Assembly: GCA_013696915.1 (NCBI GenBank)
Contig: JACCXR010000351.1
Span: 1 to 8,342, forward strand
DNA from: Euzebyaceae bacterium
Lineage (GTDB): Bacteria > Actinomycetota > Nitriliruptoria > Euzebyales > Egibacteraceae
Reading direction: 5' to 3'
Length of the DNA: 8,342 nt
A program made the translations under genes and the position numbers. Shown here in pieces: positions 1 through 6,464 of this stretch (positions are counted from its first letter, which is position 1; each line of letters starts with the position of its first letter). A model generated the notes under the pieces. The model searched no databases. It was not told the DNA's origin and saw nothing but the letters and a program-made list of their open reading frames with translations.

Positions 1-934
1 CGAGGACGAGGACGGCCGTCACGCCCATGGCCGTCAGGCCGACGGTCGGCAGGCTCGACGGGAACACCAGCAGGCCGAGCAGGAGGAAGAGGCCGATCTC
101 GGCGATGTTCGCCAGCCCCTCGTGGAACGTCCGGATGCCGCGCCGGTGGCGGGGAACCCGCGCCCCGACGATCAGCCCGCAGACGTAGACCGCGAGGAAG
201 CCGGAGGCGCCCGCAGCAGCGGCGGTCCCGTACGCGACGCCCGCGATCCCGAGCGCCAGAACCGGGTAGAGCCCCGACGCGCCGAGCTCGACGCGGCGGA
301 GCAGCCACGCGCCCGAGGTCCCCACGAGCGCGCCGACGAGCAGGCCGCCGCCGAGTTGCAGCGCCCCGAACCGCAGCCACTGCGCCAAGGTCGGGTCGGA
401 GGTCGCCGCCTCCAGGATCCCGATCGTGAGGAGGATGGCCATGGGGTCGTTCGCGCCCGACTCGACCTCCAGCAGCGACTTGATCTTCGGCGGCAGCGGG
501 GAGCGGCGCAGCACCGTGAAGACGGCGGCGGCGTCGGTGGAAGAGACGACGGCACCGATGAGCAGTGCCGTGGTGCCGCCCAGGTCGGTGAGCAGCAGCA
601 CGCCGCCCGCGACCACGGCCGCGGTCAGGACGACCCCGACGGTGGCCAGCCCCAGGCCGGCCGCCGCCGCCCGGCGGAGGTCGCCGGGCTTCGTCGTCAG
701 GCCGCCCTCGAAGAGGATGACGAGCAGGGCGAGGACGCCGGCCGTCTGCGCGACCGAGGGGTCGCTGAGGCTGACGAGCTTCAGCCCGTCGTCGCCGATG
801 AGCATGCCGAGCGCCAGGAACAGCAGCAGGCCGGGCAGCCGGACGCGCGCCGCGAAAGCCGCGGAGAGCACGCCCGCAACGAGCAGCGCGGCGACGACCA
901 GGACGGCCGGGTCGACGGGCAGGCCGAAGGTCAC
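1..934 (-). CDS. NhaP2-type cation/proton antiporter, CPA1 family (partial, C-terminus beyond window)
   Basis: Polytopic inner-membrane antiporter that exchanges K+ or Na+ for H+, serving ion and pH homeostasis. I translated 311 codons from GTG at 934; the frame is open to the window edge. Visible motifs are F-E-G-G-L (about residues 75-79), S-S-T-D-A-A-A-V-F (131-139) and E-S-G-A-N-D-P-M-A (158-166). The Asn-Asp pair in the last is the ion-binding signature of electroneutral CPA1 exchangers. A segment at about 270-294 (F-H-E-G-L-A then I-G-L-F-L-L-L-G-L-L-V) resembles NhaP2/CvrA closely. Hydrophobic helices fill the rest. NhaP2 proteins usually continue with cytoplasmic TrkA-C-like regulatory domains; whether these are present cannot be seen. 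The GTG start is chosen because the first helix follows as in NhaP2 and no other start lies upstream in frame. No good ribosome-binding site sits before it. It follows uppP after 91 bases. The family call is firm; the transported ion is inferred. Confidence 0.88.
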   Translation of the reverse strand, partial: MTFGLPVDPAVLVVAALLVAGVLSAAFAARVRLPGLLLFLALGMLIGDDGLKLVSLSDPSVAQTAGVLALLVILFEGGLTTKPGDLRRAAAAGLGLATVGVVLTAAVVAGGVLLLTDLGGTTALLIGAVVSSTDAAAVFTVLRRSPLPPKIKSLLEVESGANDPMAILLTIGILEAATSDPTLAQWLRFGALQLGGGLLVGALVGTSGAWLLRRVELGASGLYPVLALGIAGVAYGTAAAAGASGFLAVYVCGLIVGARVPRHRRGIRTFHEGLANIAEIGLFLLLGLLVFPSSLPTVGLTAMGVTAVLVL

Positions 935-979
935 GGCGGTCGCCGGCGAACAGGGCGGCGCGGGTCCGCGATCGGCGTG

Positions 980-985
980 CTCCTT
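980..985 (-). promoter_or_regulatory. Unpaired Shine-Dalgarno-like AAGGAG upstream of the antiporter
   Basis: The minus strand reads AAGGAG here, a near-ideal Shine-Dalgarno core. The chosen antiporter GTG (934-932) is 45 bases downstream, too far for normal use, and no ATG, GTG or TTG follows at the usual 5-10 base spacing. It may be a chance match, or it may mean that the true start is non-canonical or differs from my call. Seen directly; function is uncertain. Confidence 0.2.
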
Positions 986-1025
986 GTCCGGCTTTCGGGG
1001 GCGGCGGCGCCAACCTATCGGATCG

Positions 1026-1988
1026 TCACAGCACCCCGGCAAGCAGGAGGAGTCCGACGACAGCGGCGATCGCGATGCGGTAGTAGCCGAACACCGCCAG
1101 ACTGTGGTGGTTGAGGTACCCGACCATCCACCGCATCGCCAGGGCGGCGGAGACGAAGGCCGTCGCCAGCCCGACGACCGGGGTCAGCCATCCGAAGACC
1201 CGGACCATCTCCTGACCGCCCGTCAGCGACTCGTACGCCGTGGCGGCGCCGAGGGTGAAGAACCCGAGCAGGAAGCTGAACTCGACGGCCGCCGGCACCG
1301 ACAGCCCGACGACCGCCGCGGCGAGGATCGTGACCAGGCTCCGGCTGACGCCCGGCCACAGGGCCAGGGACTGCGCCAGCCCGATCGTCAACGCTCCTCG
1401 CCAGCCCAGCGCCTCCAGCGGGGCGCCTCGCCCGGCGGCCTGACGGTCGCGTCGCCGCGACACGGCCAGGATCGCCACGCCGCCGGCGAACCAGGCAGCG
1501 ACCACGGGCCACGGCCCGAAGAGGCGCTCCTTGATCACGTCCCCGAGGATCAGCCCCAGCACGGCAGCCGGGACGAAGGCCACTGCCACCGCCACCAGCG
1601 TCCGGCGGCCGTCGGCGTCGTTGCCGGCCAATCCCTGCGCCATCGCGGCGAACCGGTGGCGGTAGAGCCCGAGCACCGCCAGGATCGCGCCCGCCTGGAT
1701 CGCGATCGCATAGCTGTCGGCGGCGTCCCGGCTCCCGGCGTCGTCGCCGATGCCCATGAGTCGCTGCGCCACCGTCAGATGTCCGGTCGAGCTCACCGGC
1801 AGGAACTCCGTCACGCCCTCGATGATCCCGAGAGCGACCGCTTGGAGGCCGCTGAGGCCCGTCCCGTCCGTCGCCGCGCCGGGCGCCGTGCCCGGCGCGT
1901 CGGCGGCGGCCGCCATGCCGGCGACCGTCCCGCCGAGCAGGGCGGCGAGCAGCGCTCCTACCGCCAGAGACCGTGAGAGACGTCTCAC
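1026..1988 (-). CDS. uppP: Undecaprenyl-diphosphate phosphatase with N-terminal extension
   Basis: Integral membrane enzyme (UppP/BacA family) that dephosphorylates undecaprenyl diphosphate to undecaprenyl phosphate, recycling the lipid carrier for peptidoglycan and other wall polymers; overexpression gives bacitracin resistance. Both signatures are present: E-G-V-T-E-F-L-P-V-S-S-T-G-H at residues 57-70 (catalytic Glu pair, Ser and His) and W-P-G-V-S-R-S-L-V-T at 211-220 (the essential Arg). The C-terminal H-S-L-A-V-F-G-Y-Y-R (295-304) is also typical. At 320 residues it is about 50 longer than common members (around 270). The excess is N-terminal and looks like a signal peptide: basic start, hydrophobic core at about 9-24, Ala-rich cleavage-like region at 26-31, then a Gly/Ala/Pro/Thr linker to about 45. 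The GTG start at 1988 has only a weak upstream GGACGG; an ATG at residue 25 is the alternative. It lies 39 bases after apt. Family assignment is very secure, the start less so. Confidence 0.95.
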   Translation of the reverse strand: MRRLSRSLAVGALLAALLGGTVAGMAAAADAPGTAPGAATDGTGLSGLQAVALGIIEGVTEFLPVSSTGHLTVAQRLMGIGDDAGSRDAADSYAIAIQAGAILAVLGLYRHRFAAMAQGLAGNDADGRRTLVAVAVAFVPAAVLGLILGDVIKERLFGPWPVVAAWFAGGVAILAVSRRRDRQAAGRGAPLEALGWRGALTIGLAQSLALWPGVSRSLVTILAAAVVGLSVPAAVEFSFLLGFFTLGAATAYESLTGGQEMVRVFGWLTPVVGLATAFVSAALAMRWMVGYLNHHSLAVFGYYRIAIAAVVGLLLLAGVL

Positions 1989-2027
1989 CGTTTGGCGTCC
2001 GTCCGTCTGATGCCCGCCGCGCCCGGG

Positions 2028-2561
2028 TCAGTACTTCAGCAGGCTGACGAAGTCGTAGCCCTCCAGGCGCCTGGCGCCTTCGAGGAAGCCCAGCTCGATC
2101 ACGAAGGCGAGACCGGCGACCGTGCCGCCGGCCTGCTCGACGAGGTTGCAGGCGGCTTTGGCGGTGCCGCCGGTGGCGAGCACGTCGTCGACGATCAGCA
2201 CGCGGTCGTCGGGGGCGAAGGCGTCGGCGTGGAGCTCGAGCGTCTCGGTGCCGTACTCGAGCTCGTAGGTCTCCGACAGGGTGTCGAACGGGAGCTTGCC
2301 GGCCTTGCGGAGCGGCACGAACCCGGCGCCGAAGTGGTACGCGACGGGCGCGGCCACGATGAAGCCGCGCGCCTCGATCCCCACGACCTTGTCGATCGTG
2401 CCCCGGCCGTAGCTGACGACGATCGCGTCGACGGCGCTCGAGAACGCCATGGGGTCGGCGAGCAGCGGCGTGATGTCCTTGAAGACCACGCCCCCCTTCG
2501 GGAAGTCGGCGATGTCCCGGACGGAGTCGCGGAGGATCGCCGTGTCGAGCTCGATGCGCAT
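2028..2561 (-). CDS. apt: Adenine phosphoribosyltransferase
   Basis: Cytosolic purine-salvage enzyme converting adenine and PRPP to AMP and pyrophosphate. The 177-residue length is normal for the family. Visible motifs: F-P-K-G-G-V-V-F-K-D-I-T-P-L-L (20-34) typical of bacterial Apt, G-I-E-A-R-G-F-I (61-68), R-K-A-G-K-L-P (85-91) with the flexible-loop sequence S-E-T-Y-E-L-E-Y-G (96-104), and the PRPP-binding V-L-I-V-D-D-V-L-A-T-G-G-T-A (121-134) with its acidic pair and Thr/Gly loop. The ATG at 2561 is supported by AAGGAA (2572-2567) with 5 bases between it and the start. It begins 24 bases after the secF stop, so it is probably co-transcribed with the sec genes, as in other Actinobacteria. 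The usual downstream neighbour, rel, is missing; uppP follows instead. No truncation or missing key residue is seen. Confidence 0.97.
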   Translation of the reverse strand: MRIELDTAILRDSVRDIADFPKGGVVFKDITPLLADPMAFSSAVDAIVVSYGRGTIDKVVGIEARGFIVAAPVAYHFGAGFVPLRKAGKLPFDTLSETYELEYGTETLELHADAFAPDDRVLIVDDVLATGGTAKAACNLVEQAGGTVAGLAFVIELGFLEGARRLEGYDFVSLLKY

Positions 2562-2585
2562 CGGGGTTCCTTCGTCGCCGGGCGG

Positions 2586-3779
2586 TCAGCGCTTGCGCGA
2601 CCCGCTCTTCCTCTTCTTCGCAGAGCTCGGGCGGCGCTGGCCGGACCCGCCCGCCTTCGGGCGGTTCGCGGCGATGCCGGGCGCGTCCGCCGCGGTGCCG
2701 GTCGAGGCGGTGCCGGTCGAGGCGGTGGGGGCGACCGCCGCGGCGGGGGCGCGCCGGCGCGACAGGACCCGCTCCTTGAGCTCGGCGAAGCGGGGCTCCT
2801 TCTCCTTGAGCCACACCAGGAGGGGCGTCGCGACGACGATCGACGAGTACGTCCCGACCGCCATGCCGATGAACAGCGCGAGCGCGAGGTCCTCCAGCGT
2901 CGCGGCGCCGAGCAGGCGCGCGCCGATGAACAGCAGCGAGCCGACCGGCAGGATCGAGGTGATCGAGGTCGACAGCGAGCGGATGAGCACCGCGTTCAGG
3001 GCCCGGTTCGCGCTCTCGCCGTAGGTGGTCGTCGAGACCGACGTCAGGCCGGCGGTGTCCTCGATGACCCGGTCGAACACGACGACCGTGTCGTAGAGGG
3101 AGTAGCCGAGGATCGTGAGGAAGGCGATCACCGACGCCGGCGTGACCTCGAAGCCGACCAGCGCGTAGATGCCGACGGTCACGAAGACGTCGTGCAGCAG
3201 CGTCACGACCGCGGCGACCGCCATGCGCCACTCGAAGCGGAACGAGATGTAGGCGAGCACGAGCGCGAGGAAGACGACCAGCGCCCGCAGGGCCTCACGG
3301 GTGACCTGCGCCCCCCAGCGGGGTCCGACGGTGCTGACGTCGACGCCGTCGGAGGGCGCGCCCGTGACCGTCCGCAGGGCGGCGGCGACCTCGGAGTCCT
3401 CGACCCCCTCGACCTCCTCCAGCGCGGCGGTGCTGACGAGCGCGCCCTCGCCGCCGGCGACGACTTGGACGAAGGACTCGGTGATGCCGAGTCCGCCCAG
3501 CACGTCGCGGATGTCGTCGGCGGTGAAGTCGGCCTGCGCACCGGTCACGGTGAACGAGGTGCCGCCGGTGAAGTCGATGCCGAAGTTCAGCTGGCGGACC
3601 GCCAGCGCCGCCAGGCAGACGAGCACCGTGGCGATGACCACGCGCAGCCACAGCCCCGAGCGGCCGATGAAGTCGAACCCGGTCTTGCCGGCCCCGCCCG
3701 TCAACAGGCGGCGCAGGCGGCTGTCGCTGGCGGTCGTCGTGGCCGGCCCGGCCTCGGCGCCGGACATGGGATGGCTCAT
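2586..3779 (-). CDS. secF: Protein translocase subunit SecF
   Basis: Membrane subunit that, with SecD and YajC, uses the proton motive force to drive late steps of SecYEG-dependent protein export. Order along the 397 residues: short cytoplasmic N-terminus, first membrane helix at about 44-62, the SecDF motif F-G-I-D-F-T-G-G-T (67-75 region), a small extracytoplasmic domain to about 160, then a run of helices from about 165 to 325. These carry the family signature Y-S-L-Y-D-T-V-V-V-F-D-R-V (226-238) and the R-S-L-S-T-S-I-T-S segment (267-275), whose Arg lies in the membrane region implicated in proton movement. The last 60 or so residues form a low-complexity basic tail (R-R-R at 341-343, Ser-Thr-Gly-Thr-Ala repeats near 354-363, Lys/Arg-rich end at 388-397), a variable feature in actinobacterial SecF. 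The start ATG overlaps the secD stop (ATGA), which implies translational coupling; GGGAG lies 9 bases upstream. A second ATG four codons in is possible. Confidence 0.97.
   Translation of the reverse strand: MSHPMSGAEAGPATTTASDSRLRRLLTGGAGKTGFDFIGRSGLWLRVVIATVLVCLAALAVRQLNFGIDFTGGTSFTVTGAQADFTADDIRDVLGGLGITESFVQVVAGGEGALVSTAALEEVEGVEDSEVAAALRTVTGAPSDGVDVSTVGPRWGAQVTREALRALVVFLALVLAYISFRFEWRMAVAAVVTLLHDVFVTVGIYALVGFEVTPASVIAFLTILGYSLYDTVVVFDRVIEDTAGLTSVSTTTYGESANRALNAVLIRSLSTSITSILPVGSLLFIGARLLGAATLEDLALALFIGMAVGTYSSIVVATPLLVWLKEKEPRFAELKERVLSRRRAPAAAVAPTASTGTASTGTAADAPGIAANRPKAGGSGQRRPSSAKKRKSGSRKR
2692..2727. repeat. 15-base tandem repeat, 2.4 copies, in the secF tail region
   Basis: The plus-strand unit GCGGTGCCGGTCGAG occurs at 2692-2706 and again, identical, at 2707-2721, followed by a partial GCGGTG at 2722-2727. 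On the coding strand the 15-base unit adds five residues and encodes the Ser-Thr-Gly-Thr-Ala pairs in the cytoplasmic SecF tail. The length is a multiple of three, so copy-number change keeps the frame. Seen directly. Confidence 0.9.
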
Positions 3780-5287
3780 GGCGTCGCGCTCCCGGTTGGC
3801 TTTGCGGGCTGGGTCACGCCGGCGCGCAGGCCGACGAGGGGGGACCTCGCGAGCCTCGGGTTGCGCGCGATCAGCCCGAACATCGACCGCGTGAAGGTCG
3901 CGAAGAGCAGCGTGTCCACCAGCGTGGACAGCCCGAGGGTGAACGCGAACCCGCGCACCGGACCGACGGCGAGCAGGTACAGGACGACCGCGGCGAGGAA
4001 CGACACGGTGTTGCCGGTAAGGTTGGTCCGGAACGCCTTGGTGAACGCGTGGTCCGCCGCGGTGCGGATGGTGCGGCCGGCCCGCGCCTCGTCGCGGTAG
4101 CGCTCACGGTAGATGATCGACGAGTCCGCGGCGATGCCGATGGACACGATGATGCCGGCGATCCCCGCGAGCGTGAGGGTGAAGCCGGCGACGTGGCCGA
4201 GGACGATGATCAGCCCGTAGGTGACGAGCCCGAACATCGCGAGCTCGGCCATGGTCGCAAGACCGATGCCGCGGTACAGGAAGATCATGTAGACGGCGAC
4301 GAGCAGCAGCCCGATGCCGCCCGCCAGCAGCCCGGCGTTCAGAGCGTTGCGCCCCAGGGTCGGCGAGACGGACTGGAACGTGCCGAAGTCGAGCTGGATC
4401 GGCAGGGCGCCGGCGCGGAGGATCAGCGCGAGGTCGCGGGCCTCCGCCTCGCCGCCGCCGACGCTGATGACGGCGCGGCCGCCCTGGATGCCCTGGTCGC
4501 AGACGACCTCCGAGGCGATCGGCGGCGCCGACTCCACGACGTTGTCGAGCACGATCGCGAGCTGGCGCTGCGGGCTGCCCTCGGGGTTGCACGCGAGCCG
4601 TCCGGTGATGTCCGCGAACCTCTGCGCCCCCTCGCCGGTCAGCTCGAGCGCGACGTCCCACCGCAGGCCCGTCGCCTGGTCGACCTCGGCGCGGGCGTTG
4701 GCCAGGTCCGAGCCGCCCACCTCGACCGGGCCGAGCAGCAGTCGGTTCCACTGGTCCCGGGGCAGCTCCACGGGGGGGTCACCCGGCGCGGCCGGGGGTA
4801 GGACACCGCGCTCGCAGAGCGTGACCTCCTCGTCGGCCGGCGGGACGGCGTCGTCCTGGCGCTCGTCGCAGGCCGCGCCGGCGGCGGCCGTGGCCGTTTC
4901 GGACGTCTGTGGGGTGCCGGTCTCCGGCGGGAAGATGTCGAGCACCGGCCGGAACTGCAGCTGGGCGGTGCGGCCGATGACGTCGCGGGCCTGCTCCTGG
5001 TCGGTGACTCCCGGGAGCTGCACCTGGATGGTCTCACCCTGCCGCGCGATGTCCGGCTCCCCGACGCCGAGCGCGTCGACCCGCTGGCGGATGATCGAGA
5101 CGGTCTGGTCGAGGATCTCCTGGTCGATGTCGCCCTGCCCCTCGGCGGGGATGAGGTTGGCGCTGACGCCGCCCTGCAGGTCCAGACCGAGCCGCGGCGG
5201 GAGCCGGAGGCCCAGGATGGTCGCCCAGAGCGCACTCACCGCCAGCAGGGAGGCGACCAGCACCGCGACGAGTTTTCCCTTGCCCAT
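3776..5287 (-). CDS. secD: Protein translocase subunit SecD
   Basis: Partner of SecF in the proton-driven accessory complex of the Sec translocase; its large extracytoplasmic domain binds emerging substrates. The 503 residues show an N-terminal membrane helix (about 6-26), the motif L-G-L-D-L-Q-G-G-V (33-41), the P1-domain signature I-I-R-Q-R-V-D-A-L-G-V (65-75), and an extracytoplasmic region to about 310 ending in L-I-L-R-A-G-A-L-P-I-Q-L (288-299). Five C-terminal helices follow, including G-I-A-A-D-S-S-I-I-Y-R-E-R (384-396). Its Asp388 aligns with the proton-relay Asp of the V-D-A-N segment in E. coli SecD; the A-D-S form seems to be an actinobacterial-type variant. Four Cys (140, 158, 233, 263) lie in the extracytoplasmic part and could form disulfides (inference). 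The region at about 120-180 is a Pro/Ala-rich insert. The ATG at 5287 has AGGAA 8 bases upstream and starts 15 bases after the HD gene stop. It overlaps secF by four bases. Confidence 0.97.
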   Translation of the reverse strand: MGKGKLVAVLVASLLAVSALWATILGLRLPPRLGLDLQGGVSANLIPAEGQGDIDQEILDQTVSIIRQRVDALGVGEPDIARQGETIQVQLPGVTDQEQARDVIGRTAQLQFRPVLDIFPPETGTPQTSETATAAAGAACDERQDDAVPPADEEVTLCERGVLPPAAPGDPPVELPRDQWNRLLLGPVEVGGSDLANARAEVDQATGLRWDVALELTGEGAQRFADITGRLACNPEGSPQRQLAIVLDNVVESAPPIASEVVCDQGIQGGRAVISVGGGEAEARDLALILRAGALPIQLDFGTFQSVSPTLGRNALNAGLLAGGIGLLLVAVYMIFLYRGIGLATMAELAMFGLVTYGLIIVLGHVAGFTLTLAGIAGIIVSIGIAADSSIIYRERYRDEARAGRTIRTAADHAFTKAFRTNLTGNTVSFLAAVVLYLLAVGPVRGFAFTLGLSTLVDTLLFATFTRSMFGLIARNPRLARSPLVGLRAGVTQPAKPTGSATP

Positions 5288-5302
5288 TCTTCCGGTTCCT
5301 GA

Positions 5303-6154
5303 CTACAGGACGTGGACGCCGTTGACGGTGATCCGGAAGCTGCATCCCAGCGTCCGGGCGGCGCGGCGGCACATGATCATCCGCTCGAGGAAGATTTCGA
5401 AGTACTCGAGCACCTGGCTGATCTCGGTGTCGATGGTGAGTTCGAGCGTGAGGGTGGCCGCGTCGGGGTCGACCCGCAGGAAGGACGCCTGCACCGCCGA
5501 GTTGACGCGGTCGTGGATGTCCATCTCGATGACCGCGTCCTTGCGGACCCGGCTGCGGTGGACGTCGGACTTGTCCGCCAGGATGACGGCGGCGCCCACC
5601 GGCGAGACCGCCACGCCGTACTGCTCCTCGTGGTTGCCGACCGCGGCCAGCACCTGGGCGATGTCGGCGGGCGGGACCTCGAGCTCCTTGAGCAGGTCGT
5701 AGGCGAGCATCGCCGACGTCTGCCCGTGGTAGGCCCGGCTCACGACGTTGCCGATGTCGTGGAGGTAGCCCGCGACCGCGCCGAGCTCGGCGGTGCGGGC
5801 GTCGTGGCCGAGGTGGGTGAGCACGTTGAACGAGATGTGGCCGACGAGCTTCGCGTGGCGGAAGCCGTGCTCGGTGAAGCCCTGGGCCTCGAGGAAGGTG
5901 TCCGCGGCCGCGATGAACGCCGACGTGCGCTCGTGGGCGCGGACCGCCTCGAGCAGCGGGATCCGCGCCTTGCCGGTCGACTCCTGCGGGGTCGCCTGCT
6001 CCTCGCCGGCGGGGGTGCGCCCGCCGACGGGAACGCCGTCGCCCTGTGTGTCGACGCCGATGCCGGGGGCGCCCGGCTCGGCGGGGTCCGTCCGCTCCAC
6101 CGCCGTGCTACTCGTCCCGGGTTTCGAGGCCGAACCCGGTCGTGCCGGTGACAT
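5303..6154 (-). CDS. HD-domain phosphohydrolase-like protein inside the yajC-secD operon
   Basis: Predicted soluble metal-dependent HD-superfamily protein; the substrate is unknown. The conserved part is residues 66-283: H-G-F-R-H (96-100), the defining Y-L-H-D-I-G-N-V-V (130-138, His132-Asp133), N-H-E-E (174-177) and I-L-A-D-K-S-D-V-H-R-S-R-V (191-203), whose Asp194 is a likely fourth metal ligand. The C-terminal 60 residues (D-T-E-I-S then E-Y-F-E-I-F-L-E-R-M and M-C-R-R-A-A) resemble a family of about 200-220 residues that I recall from Clostridia and some Actinobacteria, annotated only as HD-domain protein. Residues 1-65 are Pro/Gly/Ala/Thr-rich, look disordered and are not conserved. The ATG at 6154 overlaps yajC by 47 bases and lacks a ribosome-binding site. 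GTG at 6100, seven bases after the yajC stop, gives 265 residues and is an equal or better candidate. No membrane segment or signal peptide is seen. Family is confident, function unknown. Confidence 0.87.
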   Translation of the reverse strand: MSPARPGSASKPGTSSTAVERTDPAEPGAPGIGVDTQGDGVPVGGRTPAGEEQATPQESTGKARIPLLEAVRAHERTSAFIAAADTFLEAQGFTEHGFRHAKLVGHISFNVLTHLGHDARTAELGAVAGYLHDIGNVVSRAYHGQTSAMLAYDLLKELEVPPADIAQVLAAVGNHEEQYGVAVSPVGAAVILADKSDVHRSRVRKDAVIEMDIHDRVNSAVQASFLRVDPDAATLTLELTIDTEISQVLEYFEIFLERMIMCRRAARTLGCSFRITVNGVHVL

Positions 6155-6464
6155 CGTCGTCCGCGTCGATCAACCGGCGGGCGACCGCCGCCTTCGCGAA
6201 CGTGATGACCGTGCCCGGCGAGATCTCGAGCCGGACGGTGTCCTCGTCGACGGTCTTGATCGTGCCGTGGATCCCGCCGATCGTGACGACGCGGTCGTTC
6301 GGGCCCAGCGAGGAGACGAGCTGACGCTGCTTCTTCGCCCGGTTCTGCTGCGGCCGGATCAGCAGGAAGTAGAAGACGACGATGATCAGCAGGAACGGCA
6401 GCAGCCCACCGAGGGCCGAAGCGCCACCGCCGGTCTGGGCCAGCGTCACGGACACGGTTTCCAT
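6108..6464 (-). CDS. yajC: Preprotein translocase subunit YajC
   Basis: Small single-span membrane protein that associates with SecDF and the SecYEG translocase. The 118 residues match the family: short N-terminus, one hydrophobic helix at about 18-36, immediately followed by the hallmark F-Y-F-L-L-I-R-P-Q-Q (31-40) and a basic N-R-A-K-K-Q-R stretch (41-47). A small cytoplasmic domain follows with N-D-R-V-V-T-I-G-G-I-H-G-T-I (56-69). The acidic tail (D-A-D-D-D at 100-104) is variable in the family. The ATG at 6464 has a weak AAGGCGA about 7 bases upstream. It opens the sec gene cluster after a 118-base gap from ruvB and overlaps the longest form of the HD gene. Assignment is secure from motif and context. 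Confidence 0.95.
   Translation of the reverse strand: METVSVTLAQTGGGASALGGLLPFLLIIVVFYFLLIRPQQNRAKKQRQLVSSLGPNDRVVTIGGIHGTIKTVDEDTVRLEISPGTVITFAKAAVARRLIDADDDVTGTTGFGLETRDE

Noticed and set aside
122..1976. Two overlapping plus-strand open frames opposite the antiporter and uppP
   Set aside because: They are shadows of the real minus-strand genes, with low-complexity translations and no family resemblance.
1015..3231. 738-residue minus-strand open frame spanning uppP, apt and part of secF
   Set aside because: It is Arg/Gly/Ala-rich, lacks any recognisable motif and runs in another frame across three well-supported genes; a product of high GC.
1992..4100. 702-residue plus-strand open frame opposite apt, secF and secD
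   Set aside because: Its composition (Arg/Asp/Glu/Gly-rich, no domain) is that expected antisense to GC-rich genes; the minus-strand genes have full family motifs.
6108..6154. 47-base yajC/HD gene overlap as a programmed frameshift fusion
   Set aside because: No slippery heptamer or structure was noticed, and each protein is complete on its own; an alternative GTG start removes the overlap.
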